Shown here: positions 50,710-60,218 of the stretch, in pieces
Layout of the letters: each line of letters begins with the position of its first letter
Position numbering within the stretch: position 1 is the first letter of the stretch
Assembly (NCBI GenBank): GCA_002480495.1
Contig: DLCG01000024.1
Span: 8,089-72,088, forward strand
Source of the DNA: Rhodobiaceae bacterium UBA7804
GTDB lineage: Bacteria; Pseudomonadota; Alphaproteobacteria; Parvibaculales; Parvibaculaceae
DNA length: 64,000 nucleotides
Reading direction: 5' to 3'
Program-made: the position numbers and the translations under genes
The notes under the pieces: model-generated
What the model saw: the letters and a program-made list of their open reading frames with translations, nothing else
What the model was told of the DNA's origin: nothing
Databases searched by the model: none

Positions 50710-52392
50710 ATGGACTACGATCTGAAGATCGTGGGTGGATTCATTGTCGACGGCACCGGCTCTCCGGGCTATGCCGGAGACATCGGTATTCGCGACGGCA
50801 AAGTTGTGGCTATGGGGCAGGCCCCCGCCGGGGCGAGGACGACTATCGACGCCCGGGGGCAGGTCGTTGCCCCCGGCGTCGTCGATATACATACGCATTA
50901 CGATGCCCAGCTTCTGTGGGACGGGAATCTGTCGATCTCGCCGTGGCACGGTGTGACGACGGTCGTGGTAGGCAATTGCGGGTTCGGCATTGCGCCGACG
51001 CGCAAGGAGCACCGCGGTCTTATTTTGCGGACACTCGAAAATGTCGAGGGCATGAGCGTCAAGGCGCTGGAGGCCGGTCTCGGCGACGAATGGGGGTTCG
51101 AGACGTTTCCCGAATATCTCGACGTCGTGGAAAAGAAGGGTACGTTGATCAACGTGGCCGTTCTTCTGGGGCATACGCCGCTTCGCCTCTATGCTCTCGG
51201 GCCTGAATCCACCGAACGGGCGGCGCGGCCGGAGGAGGTCGGGCATATGAAAAGCCTGATGCGCGAGGGCCTCGAAGCGGGCGCACTCGGTTATGCGACA
51301 TCGAAATCGCCGACGCATGTAGGCTACGAGGGCAGGCCGGTTCCAAGCCGACTGGCGGCGTTCAGCGAGATACGGGAGATTGCGTCGGCGCTGGGCGAGG
51401 CGGGCGAAGGCGTGATACAGGCGACTGTCGGCAAGGAACTGTCATTTGATGAATTCGCGGAATTGAACCGCGTTTCCGGTCGCCATGTCAGTTGGACGGC
51501 GTTGCTGGGCGGTGGCGGGGTGCTGAATGTCGGCTCCGCAGCCGAGCAGTTGGCGCGCTCAAACGAACTTCAGTCGGCTGGTTACGCGGTGTTTCCGCAG
51601 GTCACCTGCAGGCCGCTCAATTTTGAATTTCGATTCGATCAGCCGTTTCTGTTCCAGAGCATGCCGGTCTTCGCGCCGGTGAACAAATCGGACCACGCGG
51701 AAAAACTGAAGCTTTACGCCGACAACTCTTTCCGGGCGGGATTCCGGGATGCGATGCGTGGTCCGATCCTCAATGCATGGGACAAGGCGGTCATCGCTTA
51801 TTGTCCGGATCGGCCGGAATTCGCGGAACGGCTGGTGCGTGACGTCGCAGCGGAACTCGGATGCAACTCGATCGATCTTGCGTTGGATCTCTCGATTCAA
51901 AGCGATCTGCAGACACGGTTCCGCCTGCCTGTCGCAAACGCCGACGAAGACGAAGTGGCAACGTTGCTGCGCGATTCCTGCACAGTGCTTGGCCTCTCGG
52001 ACGCAGGCGCGCATGCGAGCCAACTCTGCGATGCATGTTTTTCCACGCATCTTCTCGGAAGATGGGTCCGTGAAAAGCGCGTTTTGACGCTGGAGGAGGC
52101 GGTCCGGATGCTGACATCGCGGCCCGCCGAGGTGTTCGGCATCAAGGATCGCGGTCGCCTCGCTGTGGGAATGCCCGCCGATGTCCTGATCTTCGACGCC
52201 GAAACGGTTGGCGCAAGTTCCCTTCGCAGGGTCTATGACCTGCCTGCTGGCGAAGACCGGCTGATTTCCGATGCCTCGGGCATTTCGGCCGTCGTCGTCA
52301 ACGGGACATTGATCCGGCGCAATGGCGTCGATGTGTTGGGCGCCGAAGGTCGTTTGCCGGGCCGTCTGCTGCGCCATGGCGCAGCAGCCTGA
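50710..52392 (+). CDS. Amidohydrolase, N-acyl-D-amino-acid deacylase-like
   Basis: A 560-residue amidohydrolase-1/3 enzyme: VVAPGVVDIHTHYDAQLLWD (HxH metal motif), the stretch VVVGNCGFGIAP typical of D-aminoacylases, LGLSDAGAHASQLCDA (late Asp), and the C-terminal return strand GRLAVGMPADVLIFDAE. Homologues in degradative clusters act on cyclic amides, lactones or similar ring compounds. It follows the first amidohydrolase by 58 bases, so the two may act in succession. Confidence 0.87.
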   Translation: MDYDLKIVGGFIVDGTGSPGYAGDIGIRDGKVVAMGQAPAGARTTIDARGQVVAPGVVDIHTHYDAQLLWDGNLSISPWHGVTTVVVGNCGFGIAPTRKEHRGLILRTLENVEGMSVKALEAGLGDEWGFETFPEYLDVVEKKGTLINVAVLLGHTPLRLYALGPESTERAARPEEVGHMKSLMREGLEAGALGYATSKSPTHVGYEGRPVPSRLAAFSEIREIASALGEAGEGVIQATVGKELSFDEFAELNRVSGRHVSWTALLGGGGVLNVGSAAEQLARSNELQSAGYAVFPQVTCRPLNFEFRFDQPFLFQSMPVFAPVNKSDHAEKLKLYADNSFRAGFRDAMRGPILNAWDKAVIAYCPDRPEFAERLVRDVAAELGCNSIDLALDLSIQSDLQTRFRLPVANADEDEVATLLRDSCTVLGLSDAGAHASQLCDACFSTHLLGRWVREKRVLTLEEAVRMLTSRPAEVFGIKDRGRLAVGMPADVLIFDAETVGASSLRRVYDLPAGEDRLISDASGISAVVVNGTLIRRNGVDVLGAEGRLPGRLLRHGAAA

Positions 52393-52406
52393 GGAGGGCG
52401 TGAAGA

Positions 52407-53300
52407 ATGAGTCTTGAGGAACTTGCTGTCGTTCGTCAGCTGCTTGCGGGCCTTGTGACAGGGGAGGCTCGTTCTCTTGAGGATTTTCGTACCTCGTATG
52501 ACGAGGCTGGCAAGGCGTTCGGTCTTCCCGAGGGCGTGACGGTCACGCCGGTTTCCGCCGGCGGGGTTCCCGGCGAATGGCTGGCGCCGGCTGCCGGTGC
52601 CGGCAAGCGGGTTTTGCTCTATCTGCATGGAGGAGGCTATGCGCTTGGTTCTCTCGACTCGCATCGCCATCTTGCGGCGCACACAGCTCTTGCCCTGAAT
52701 GGCCGGGTTCTGCTGATCGACTACAGGCGGTCTCCAGAGCATCCATTTCCGGCGGCGGTCGATGATGCGCTTGCTGCTTATCGCTGGTTGACCGAGACGG
52801 GCGTCGACCCGGCGAAGCTCGCTGTGGCGGGGGATTCAGCCGGCGGCGGCCTGACGGTCGCCGTGCTTCTGGCGGCGCGCGATGCCGGTCTCAGACTTCC
52901 GGCTGCGGCCGTTTGTATTTCGCCGTGGGCCAATCTTGAAAATAAAGGTGCCTCTTATGGCGCGAAAGCGAATGTGGACCCGATGGTGCGCCATGCCGAT
53001 CTTGAGCTGTGGACGGCGGCCTATCTGGGAACTTCAACCCCGCGCAGGGCGCCTCTGGCATCGCCCGTATACGCCGATCTCAATGGATTGCCGCCATTCC
53101 TGATTCAGGTAGGCAGTTCGGAGGTTTTGCTCTCGGATAGCCACTTATTGGCCGATAGATTGAAAGAGGCTGGCGTATCCGTCGATCTCCATGTCTGGCC
53201 GGAGATGATTCATGTCTGGCACTGGTTTGCGCCGGTCTTGAGCGAAGGCCGCGCGGCGATCGACGAGATGGCCAGCTTCCTGGATACAAAGCTCGGATGA
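52407..53300 (+). CDS. Alpha/beta hydrolase fold-3 (HSL family esterase)
   Basis: A 297-residue hormone-sensitive-lipase-type esterase: oxyanion HGGGYALG, nucleophile motif GDSAGGG, and the acid/His at the end (LHVWPEMIHVW). It would cleave a short ester, such as a lactone-derived or side-chain ester. It starts 14 bases after the amidohydrolase and ends one base before the convergent IclR gene. Confidence 0.9.
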   Translation: MSLEELAVVRQLLAGLVTGEARSLEDFRTSYDEAGKAFGLPEGVTVTPVSAGGVPGEWLAPAAGAGKRVLLYLHGGGYALGSLDSHRHLAAHTALALNGRVLLIDYRRSPEHPFPAAVDDALAAYRWLTETGVDPAKLAVAGDSAGGGLTVAVLLAARDAGLRLPAAAVCISPWANLENKGASYGAKANVDPMVRHADLELWTAAYLGTSTPRRAPLASPVYADLNGLPPFLIQVGSSEVLLSDSHLLADRLKEAGVSVDLHVWPEMIHVWHWFAPVLSEGRAAIDEMASFLDTKLG

Positions 53301-54140
53301 TTATGGCGCTGTATCGTCGTCGATTTCAAGTTGGTCCTCGTCGTCTACAGTCTCCTTAAAGCCTTGCCCGTTTTGTGAGATGTGCTCGGCGATAGCGTTT
53401 TTCAGTAACGCCGTGAACGGTTGTTTACGATTGCGAAAATACTCGTTGGGAGCGGCTATCCCGATCGCGACCGAGCGTCCGGACGGGCCAATCGGAATGG
53501 GCATCGACAGCATGGTCGCTCCCGGCGTCACGAGATCGCTGTAAAGCGCAAGGCCGCGTTTTCTGATTCTTTGCAGTTCGTCTTCGATCTCCTGCATCGA
53601 TTCCCGCCGCTCCGGCATGGCGGCAAGGGCATCATGAATCAGACGTCTCGCTTCGGGCAACGGAAGTTCGCTCAGCAGAACGCGGCCAATCGTCGAAAAA
53701 GCGAGCATTCGCTTGGTGCTTGGCTTGACATGGAAGCGGATGGGCGACGTACCTTGAATCACCTTCACATATTGAGCATAAGCACCTAGACGCGCGGCGA
53801 GGATGATCGTGCATCCCGTATCGGCCGAAAGCCGTCTCATAAGGCGCTGGACATTCCGGATCGGTAACGCCTCGGCTTCCACCCAGTTTCCCAGCAGAGA
53901 TATCCGGATGCTTGGAAAAAAAGTTTTGCCCCGGTCGTCGTGCTCCAGATAGCCGAGGCTCACGAGGCTTTTCAGAAGGGCGGCGGTGCTGGAATGAGGA
54001 TAACTCAGCGCCTGCGCTACGTCTTGAATCGTCACCGGGCGTCTTACTTCGTCGAAATACTCGAAAATCTCCAGAACACGGGTCGCGGATTTTACCGTTG
54101 CAGCCGAGGGCTGTTCGGATTTGAGGACATTAGCGTTCAT
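53301..54140 (-). CDS. IclR-family regulator
   Basis: A 279-residue regulator with N-terminal winged HTH (VTIQDVAQALSYPHSSTAALLKSLVSLGYL) and C-terminal GAF-like effector domain (MLAFSTIGRVLLSELP, GATMLSMPIPIGPSG). The tail is Asp/Glu-rich. It is downstream of the FadH-like gene (54 bases) in the same direction and could control the MaoC-FadH or esterase units; IclR ligands are usually small acids. Confidence 0.9.
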   Translation of the reverse strand: MNANVLKSEQPSAATVKSATRVLEIFEYFDEVRRPVTIQDVAQALSYPHSSTAALLKSLVSLGYLEHDDRGKTFFPSIRISLLGNWVEAEALPIRNVQRLMRRLSADTGCTIILAARLGAYAQYVKVIQGTSPIRFHVKPSTKRMLAFSTIGRVLLSELPLPEARRLIHDALAAMPERRESMQEIEDELQRIRKRGLALYSDLVTPGATMLSMPIPIGPSGRSVAIGIAAPNEYFRNRKQPFTALLKNAIAEHISQNGQGFKETVDDEDQLEIDDDTAP

Positions 54141-54194
54141 GCGACAACTCTGATTTATATGGTCTCTTCCGCGCCTCGTTTTTCGTTTGCTTCC

Positions 54195-56240
54195 TCAAAG
54201 AGAGAGCGCGAGGCGCGTGCCGTCTTCGATCGCTCTGACCGCATCGAGTTGCTGAGGCTTGTCGACACCGCCGATTGCGTGAACGGGTTTGCCCAGGGAC
54301 CGCGCCAATGACAACGCATCGTCCGCCGATTCCTGTCCGGCGCAGACGACAATCGTGTCGACTTTCAACGTCTGCGGTCTGCCGCCGGTCTCGATGTGGA
54401 GCCCGGCATCATCGATTTTTCGATAGGTTACATCGCCTGTCATCGTAACGCCGCGGAACATCACCTCCAGAAAATTCGCCCATCCCCTGGTCTTGCTCAA
54501 GCTGGCACCGAAGCTGGCACGCGGCTTGCGCTGGAGAAGATGAATCTTGCGCGATGCCGGCCATTGATGATTGGCGGGCAGCAAAGCGCCTGGCTGCGTA
54601 TAGCTCAAGTCGATTCCCCACTCGGAGGAAAATCCCTCGACATCGGGATGCGACGGATCGTGTGGGCCGTGCGGATGAGACAGGAGCGTCGCCACGTCGA
54701 AGCCTATGCCGCCGGCACCGACAATGGCAACTTCGGTACCGACGCGTGCGGTGTCCGTGATTGCCTCTACATAGGTCATAACCGATGGGTGATCCGCACC
54801 TGGAACGTCGAGATGGCGCGGGCGAACTCCGGTTGCGACGACGATTTCGTCAAATCCCCCGCTCTCCAGGTCGGCGAGTGAAGCCGGTCGGCCGCAACGG
54901 ACCTCGACGCCCAGTTCGTCGAGCCGGTTCCTGAAATAGCGGATAGTCTCGGCATAATCCTCCTTGCCGGGAATCCGCCGTGCCAGATTGAATTGACCGC
55001 CGATATCGATGTCGGCTTCGAATAGCGCAACCTTGTGGCCACGTTCGGCCGCCGTTACCGCGCAGGCAAGACCCGCCGGGCCGCCGCCAAGGACCGCAAT
55101 GCATTTTCCTCGGGTCGCTGGTACAATTTTGAATTCGACTTCCCGGCATGCCGCAGGGTTGACCATGCAGGTTGTCAGCCGTCCGGTGAAGGCGTTGTCG
55201 AGGCAGGCCTGATTGCAACCGATGCAAGTATTGATTTTCGACGATGCGCCCGATGCCGCTTTCGCAACAAAATCGGGATCGGCCAATAGTGGACGCGCGA
55301 GCGAAACCATGTCGGCTTGTCCGTCTGCAATCAGTTGCTCCGCTTGCTCCGGCGTATTGATCCGGTTGGACGCGACCACGGGTATCGCGACTTCCGCCTT
55401 GAGCCGCTTGATCGCCCAGGTGAAAGCTCCGCGCGGCACCATATGAGCGATCGTCGGCACACGCGATTCATGCCAGCCTATGCCGGTATTGAGGATGTTT
55501 GCTCCGCTTGCCTCGACATCTTTTGCGAGGGCGGCGACGTCCGGCCAGGAATTGCCCCCCTCGACAAGATCGAGAACGGATATCCGGTAAGCGATAATGA
55601 AGTCCGGTCCGCAACGCTTGCGGACACGCCCGACGACCTCAACCGGCAATCGACGCCGGTTCTCCGCCGAACCGCCCCAGCCATCTGTACGCTGATTTGT
55701 ACGCGCCGCAGTGAACTGATTGAGAAAATAGCCCTCCGAACCCATGACTTCAACGCCGTCATATCCGGCTTCGCGTGCGAGTGCCGCGGCGGTGCCAAAA
55801 TCCTCAATGGTCTGGAGGATTTCATCTTCGCCCAGGGCGCGGGGCGTGAGCGGATTGATGCGGGACCTGACTGCGGAGGGAGCCACCAGTTCGGCATGCC
55901 GACTGTACCGGCCCGCATGCAGGAGCTGGAGAACGATCTTTCCGCCCTCATCGTGGACAGCGCGTGTGATCACACGATGACTCTCAACGAGGTCCTCGGT
56001 CATGACCGACGCGCGCTCTGCAAGCCTTCCCGCCCTGTTCGGCGAGATGCCGCCGGTAACAAGAATTCCGACGCCTCCCTTTGCGCGTCGTGCGAAGAAT
56101 TTGGCCTGTCGCTCGAAACCGTCCTGCATCTCCTCGAGGCCGGTGTGCATCGATCCCATCAACACGCGGTTTCTGAGCGCAGTAAACCCGAGATCGAGCG
56201 GGGCAAGCAGATGAACAAATGTATCTGGCGTTTTTTTCAC
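54195..56240 (-). CDS. 2,4-dienoyl-CoA reductase-like (FadH/OYE family)
   Basis: A 681-residue three-domain flavoprotein: an OYE-type FMN barrel (about 10-350, LLHAGRYSRH, NQRTDGWGGSAENR), a [4Fe-4S] segment CIGCNQACLDNAFTGRLTTC with C-x2-C-x3-C-x11-C spacing, and FAD/NAD domains (VLGGGPAGLACAVTAAERG; IVGAGGIGFDVATLL). The start is GTG at 56240. It would reduce a conjugated dienoyl-CoA with NADPH, as needed for unsaturated alicyclic or side-chain intermediates. It lies 18 bases after the MaoC gene in a three-gene unit. Confidence 0.92.
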   Translation of the reverse strand: MKKTPDTFVHLLAPLDLGFTALRNRVLMGSMHTGLEEMQDGFERQAKFFARRAKGGVGILVTGGISPNRAGRLAERASVMTEDLVESHRVITRAVHDEGGKIVLQLLHAGRYSRHAELVAPSAVRSRINPLTPRALGEDEILQTIEDFGTAAALAREAGYDGVEVMGSEGYFLNQFTAARTNQRTDGWGGSAENRRRLPVEVVGRVRKRCGPDFIIAYRISVLDLVEGGNSWPDVAALAKDVEASGANILNTGIGWHESRVPTIAHMVPRGAFTWAIKRLKAEVAIPVVASNRINTPEQAEQLIADGQADMVSLARPLLADPDFVAKAASGASSKINTCIGCNQACLDNAFTGRLTTCMVNPAACREVEFKIVPATRGKCIAVLGGGPAGLACAVTAAERGHKVALFEADIDIGGQFNLARRIPGKEDYAETIRYFRNRLDELGVEVRCGRPASLADLESGGFDEIVVATGVRPRHLDVPGADHPSVMTYVEAITDTARVGTEVAIVGAGGIGFDVATLLSHPHGPHDPSHPDVEGFSSEWGIDLSYTQPGALLPANHQWPASRKIHLLQRKPRASFGASLSKTRGWANFLEVMFRGVTMTGDVTYRKIDDAGLHIETGGRPQTLKVDTIVVCAGQESADDALSLARSLGKPVHAIGGVDKPQQLDAVRAIEDGTRLALSL

Positions 56241-56258
56241 TTCGCCAATTTCCGTCCG

Positions 56259-57107
56259 TCAGGGCTTGAATTCTGCTTTGGCCTGAGACAGCACGACATT
56301 GCCGTTTTGCGTCTCGGCCCGCACGATCGCGACTCCGTCGCCCGTTTTCCACATCTTCGTTATAATGGTGTCGCCGAAATAGACCTGAGCGGCAAAGCGT
56401 CCGCTGAGAGATTTGAAACGGGCGGGATCGTTGCCGCAAAGCTCGCGCAGGACCGCGCGACCGACAAAGCCATATGTGCAAAGCCCGTGAACGAAGGGCT
56501 TTTCAAAGCCGCCCAGTTTGGCGAAGTCCGGATCGATGTGGATCGGATTGCGGTCGCCCGAGAGGCGGTAGATTGCCCCTTGCTCGGGACGCGTCGTGTC
56601 CTCGACCACTGCGTCAGGCGTCCGCTCTGGCGGCGTCGAGTCGACGCTCGCAGGGCCGCGCTCTCCGCCGAATCCACCGGCGCCGCGTACAAATAGCGTC
56701 GCGTGAGTTTTGAAGAGGGGTCCCTTCTCGTCGGAACCTGTACTCTCAACTCCGATAACGGCCGCCTTGCCTTTGTCCCAAACCTCGGAAACGCGCGCCG
56801 TTATCTTGACCTTGGCCGATGAGGGCAGGGGACGCAGCAACTCGACGGATTGCTCGCCATGCAGCAGCATTTCCAACTTCATCTCGACGCCGCTCATCAG
56901 CCCTGCGAGCCCTCGCCCGCCGGGGATGACGGCATAGGTCGGCAGAACTTTCGGTCCTCTGCCTTCATAAATGAAATCAAGCCCATCGGCGGGTCGAGCG
57001 CCGACGCCGAGTGCATAGAGCATCGTGTCCTTGTCGGACCATTCCACATCGACGGCCGGAAACGTCATGCCGACCAGATCCTTCGAAATAGCCTTTTTCC
57101 CGCTCAT
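56259..57107 (-). CDS. MaoC-type double-hotdog enoyl-CoA hydratase 2
   Basis: A 282-residue double-hotdog protein. The C-terminal repeat has the hydratase-2 signature YRLSGDRNPIHIDPDFAKL with catalytic Asp and His, followed by FEKPFVHGLCTYGF. The N-terminal repeat is the structural half. It matches eukaryotic MFE-2/PhaJ-type and actinobacterial steroid hydratases. ATG 57107 lies after an in-frame upstream start that would add seven residues. It would make R-3-hydroxyacyl-CoA. Confidence 0.92.
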   Translation of the reverse strand: MSGKKAISKDLVGMTFPAVDVEWSDKDTMLYALGVGARPADGLDFIYEGRGPKVLPTYAVIPGGRGLAGLMSGVEMKLEMLLHGEQSVELLRPLPSSAKVKITARVSEVWDKGKAAVIGVESTGSDEKGPLFKTHATLFVRGAGGFGGERGPASVDSTPPERTPDAVVEDTTRPEQGAIYRLSGDRNPIHIDPDFAKLGGFEKPFVHGLCTYGFVGRAVLRELCGNDPARFKSLSGRFAAQVYFGDTIITKMWKTGDGVAIVRAETQNGNVVLSQAKAEFKP

Positions 57108-57147
57108 TATCGTAATCCTGTTCCGCAATTGTCATTGTCTTGCGCGC

Positions 57148-57717
57148 TCAAGGTTTCTTGCCGTCCGGTGGCCAGGCGACGACGCCATCCTCAAGCGGAA
57201 TCTTCAGGCTTTTGAGCAGTTGCGAGAAAAGCGTCCAGTTTCCGATGGCAACAACCAGTTCGATCCGTTCTTCTACCGTTTTCAGGTGTGCCGCACAGGC
57301 CGTCCAGGTGGCGTCCGAAATCATGCCGCCGTCGAGCGTCTCGTCGGTCGCGGCGAGAATGGCACGGTCGGCGTCGGACAGGCAGGAAGCGTTTTTCCAG
57401 TCCCGCGTGGCGACCAGATCCGCCTCCGGAATGTCCAGCATGCGGGCGACCCGCCAATGCTGTGTCCATTCATAGAGCGATTTCGTCTTCCAGCCGATAC
57501 GCATGATGATGAGTTCGCGCAGTCTTGCATCGAGCTTGTTGCCCTGGAAAAGCAGGGTGTTCAGCGTCGAGGCAAGCTCGCGCGCTACATCGGGATGGCG
57601 GAGCAAGACCCTGAATACGCTGAGTGGCGCCATTTGTTCGGATATGCCGGCTTTCGCGGCTGCGGCCGCCGCTTCCGCCATCGACAGCAGGGGAACCCTG
57701 GGCGTTTCATCGGTCAT
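57148..57717 (-). CDS. Carboxymuconolactone decarboxylase/AhpD-like protein
   Basis: A 189-residue helical protein of the CMD family (LRELIIMRIGWKTKSLYEWTQHWRVARM). The AhpD-type CxxC pair is missing, so a peroxidase role is unlikely. Such proteins recur in terpenoid and steroid catabolic clusters with unknown reactions. It leads the CMD-MaoC-FadH unit and is divergent from the alcohol dehydrogenase. Confidence 0.85.
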   Translation of the reverse strand: MTDETPRVPLLSMAEAAAAAAKAGISEQMAPLSVFRVLLRHPDVARELASTLNTLLFQGNKLDARLRELIIMRIGWKTKSLYEWTQHWRVARMLDIPEADLVATRDWKNASCLSDADRAILAATDETLDGGMISDATWTACAAHLKTVEERIELVVAIGNWTLFSQLLKSLKIPLEDGVVAWPPDGKKP

Positions 57718-57787
57718 TATTATTTTGTCCTCCCCGAAATTTTGCGAAGCGGAAGTTTAGGGCTTCGCATTCTACGTTTGAATCTTT

Positions 57788-57825
57788 ATAACACATACAA
57801 GGATAAAAAAATATATATGTGTTAT
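57788..57825. promoter_or_regulatory. Hyphenated 10-bp inverted repeat in CMD/ADH gap
   Basis: ATAACACATA (57788-57797) and TATGTGTTAT (57816-57825) are perfect complements 18 bases apart, centred in the 148-base divergent region between the CMD-like and alcohol dehydrogenase genes. Arm spacing of about three helical turns fits two dimers, or looped binding, by a regulator such as the IclR or GntR protein. Alternatively it is an RNA hairpin. Confidence 0.5.
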
Positions 57826-57865
57826 CGACGCGTCGTCGGTGCCGACACCAAGCAGGGAGTTGAAA

Positions 57866-58960
57866 ATGTTGCCGAAAAAATCGATGGCGATGGTGCAGAC
57901 GGCTCCGCGCAAACTCGAAGCCCGAGATTTGCCGATCCCCCAGATCGCCGACGACAGCGCCATCCTTCGCATCGAAGCCTGCGGCATTTGCGGCAGCGAC
58001 TACGAACAATACGAAGGGGTCTTGCAGACTCCGATGCCGGTGATTCCGGGCCACGAACCTCTCGGGATTATCGAGGCAATTGGCGACAAGGCCGCCAGGC
58101 GCTGGGGCGTCGATGTTGGTGATCGGGTCGCTATCGAGACGATGTTGTCGTGCCATTGCTGCGACACCTGTGTCGGCGGGCATTATCACCTCTGCGACCG
58201 CCGCCAGATCTACTCATATATTCCGCTCACGGAGTCACCGGGCCTCTGGGGCGCCTATTCGCAATATATGTACCTCGCGCCCAACACGATCCTTCACAAG
58301 ATGGACAAGAACCTTCCGGCGGAACTGGCGGTCATGTTCAATCCGCTGGGTGCGGGCTTCCGCTGGGCGGTCGAGATTCCGCAGACGCAGGTTGGCGATA
58401 CCGTTTTGATTTTTGGACCCGGACAGCGCGGGCTTGCGAGCGTCGTTGCCGCACGTGAAGCCGGCGCGGGAAAGATCATAGTCACGGGGCTTGCGGCCGA
58501 TTCAAACAAGCTCCAGATGGCGCTTGCTCTGGGCGCCGATCACATCATCGACGTGCAGAACGAAAATGTTGTCGATCGCGTGCGGGCGTTGACAAACGGA
58601 AAGGGCGCGGACGTCATAGTTGAGGTTACGTCCTACGCGACTCAGCCGGTCCGTGAAGCCCTGGATTGTGTCCGTATGGGCGGAACGGTCGTCCTTGCCG
58701 GCGTCAAGGGATTCAAGCCTGTCTCCGATTTCGTGTCCGATCTTATCGTCATGAAGGAAATCACCATCAAGGGCGCGATCGGCGTTACGTCGTCGGGATA
58801 CAAGAAGGCGATCGAGATGATCGAGCGCCGCAAATATCCTCTTGAGCTCATGCACACTCATAATTTCGAGCTTGAGGAAGCTGAACTGGCGATCAAGACG
58901 CTGGCGCGCCAGATCGAGGGGCAGGAATCCGTCCATTCCTGTCTCATTCCGGTGGCTTGA
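57866..58960 (+). CDS. Zinc-dependent medium-chain alcohol dehydrogenase
   Basis: A 364-residue MDR enzyme: catalytic zinc ligands C42 (GICGSD) and H63-E64 (GHEPLG), structural zinc C96, C99, C102 and C110 (SCHCCDTCVGGHYHLC), and the cofactor loop FGPGQRGL. ATG 57866 follows GGGAG. It could oxidise the primary or secondary alcohol made by the CYP153 enzymes. It is coupled to the following thiolase gene, although the exact start of that gene is not certain. Confidence 0.92.
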   Translation: MLPKKSMAMVQTAPRKLEARDLPIPQIADDSAILRIEACGICGSDYEQYEGVLQTPMPVIPGHEPLGIIEAIGDKAARRWGVDVGDRVAIETMLSCHCCDTCVGGHYHLCDRRQIYSYIPLTESPGLWGAYSQYMYLAPNTILHKMDKNLPAELAVMFNPLGAGFRWAVEIPQTQVGDTVLIFGPGQRGLASVVAAREAGAGKIIVTGLAADSNKLQMALALGADHIIDVQNENVVDRVRALTNGKGADVIVEVTSYATQPVREALDCVRMGGTVVLAGVKGFKPVSDFVSDLIVMKEITIKGAIGVTSSGYKKAIEMIERRKYPLELMHTHNFELEEAELAIKTLARQIEGQESVHSCLIPVA

Positions 58961-59046
58961 TCTGTTACAGAATATTTTCAACGGAAGGTGTGCGGCGGAT
59001 CAACGAAAAGGCTGCGTGCCTGGGCAATGATGATGAGGGCAGTTTC

Positions 59047-60216
59047 GTGAAGAATTTCAGCGACAAGGCTGCGATCGTCGGGATCGGCGAGACCGGCTAT
59101 GTAAAAGGGTCGGACCAGACGGCCGTGGCCATGATGCTAGACGCCGCCAGGCGGGCCATCGCGGATGCGGGGCTGAAGCCTGGGGACATCGACGGCATGG
59201 TGCCGCCGCCCGTCTATACAACCTCGGAGGAACTGGCCGCCAACCTTGGCGTCGATGTGCTGCGATATGCATCGACGGTCAACATGGGAGGCGCGAGCCC
59301 GACTACCGCGTTGCAGAATGCCGCCATGGCCGTGGCCTCCGGTATCTGCGACAACGTGCTGGTCACGCTCGGCTGGAATGGCTACTCGGCGCTGCGTCCA
59401 AAAGCGGGGGTGCCGCCAAGCCGGCCAATGAACATGAACACGCTGACCTCGACCATCCGGGGTTACTATCTCCCCTATGGCGTTCTGTTGCCGGTGCAGA
59501 TGTATGCTTGGCTCGCGACGCGGCACTCGAAACTTTACAATGTCGGCCCCGAGGCGACGGGTTGGATTGCGATGGCGTGCCGCAAGCACGCCCAACTCAA
59601 CGACCGCGCCCTGACCTGCGGTCAACCGATGACGATGGACGATTACATGCGGTCGCGCATGGTGTCCTCGCCGTTCCGTTTATTCGATTGCTGTCTCGAG
59701 ACGGATGGGGCCTGCGCCGTCGTGGTGACGAGCGCCGAGCGGGCGAAGGACTTGCCTCACAGGCCGGTCTATATCTCCGGCGCGGCCGAGGGCCATCCTT
59801 ATCCTGCCGACGATATTCCGTCACGGCCGGATCCTTTCAAGATCGGTTTGAGCTACGCCGCGCCACGCGCTTTCGCCATGGCCGGCGTGACACCGAAGGA
59901 CATGGACTTTCTGCAGGTCTACGACTGTTTCACCTATGTCGTGCTGCTCCAGCTCGAAGCCCTGGGTTATTTCGAGCCGGGTGGCGCACTCGATTTCGTC
60001 AAGGATGGACAGATCGAGCTCGGCGGCAAGTTCCCGCTCAATACGCATGGCGGGCTTTTGAGCGAGGCGCATGTGTGGGGCCTCAATCATGTGCTTGAGG
60101 CGACCCGCCAATTGCGCGGCGATGCGGGCAAGCGGCAAATTCCGGATGCCGAAATCGGACTCGTGACCGGATGGGGCGATCTCGGCGATGGCAGCCTCGC
60201 GATTTTGAGGAGGTAA
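59047..60216 (+). CDS. Thiolase-superfamily protein (Ltp2-like), DUF35 partner
   Basis: A 389-residue thiolase fold without the active Cys: the site reads VNMGGASPTTALQNAA. FPLNTHGGLLSEAHVWGLNH is typical of the DUF35-paired aldolase subgroup. A GTG at 59047 with GAGGG upstream gives the normal N-terminus (AAIVGIGETGYVKG); an earlier TTG overlapping the ADH stop would add 30 unrelated residues. It is followed by a DUF35 gene with an ideal ribosome site. It would release a short unit by retro-aldol cleavage of a beta-hydroxyacyl-CoA. Confidence 0.85.
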   Translation: MKNFSDKAAIVGIGETGYVKGSDQTAVAMMLDAARRAIADAGLKPGDIDGMVPPPVYTTSEELAANLGVDVLRYASTVNMGGASPTTALQNAAMAVASGICDNVLVTLGWNGYSALRPKAGVPPSRPMNMNTLTSTIRGYYLPYGVLLPVQMYAWLATRHSKLYNVGPEATGWIAMACRKHAQLNDRALTCGQPMTMDDYMRSRMVSSPFRLFDCCLETDGACAVVVTSAERAKDLPHRPVYISGAAEGHPYPADDIPSRPDPFKIGLSYAAPRAFAMAGVTPKDMDFLQVYDCFTYVVLLQLEALGYFEPGGALDFVKDGQIELGGKFPLNTHGGLLSEAHVWGLNHVLEATRQLRGDAGKRQIPDAEIGLVTGWGDLGDGSLAILRR

Positions 60217-60218
60217 AA

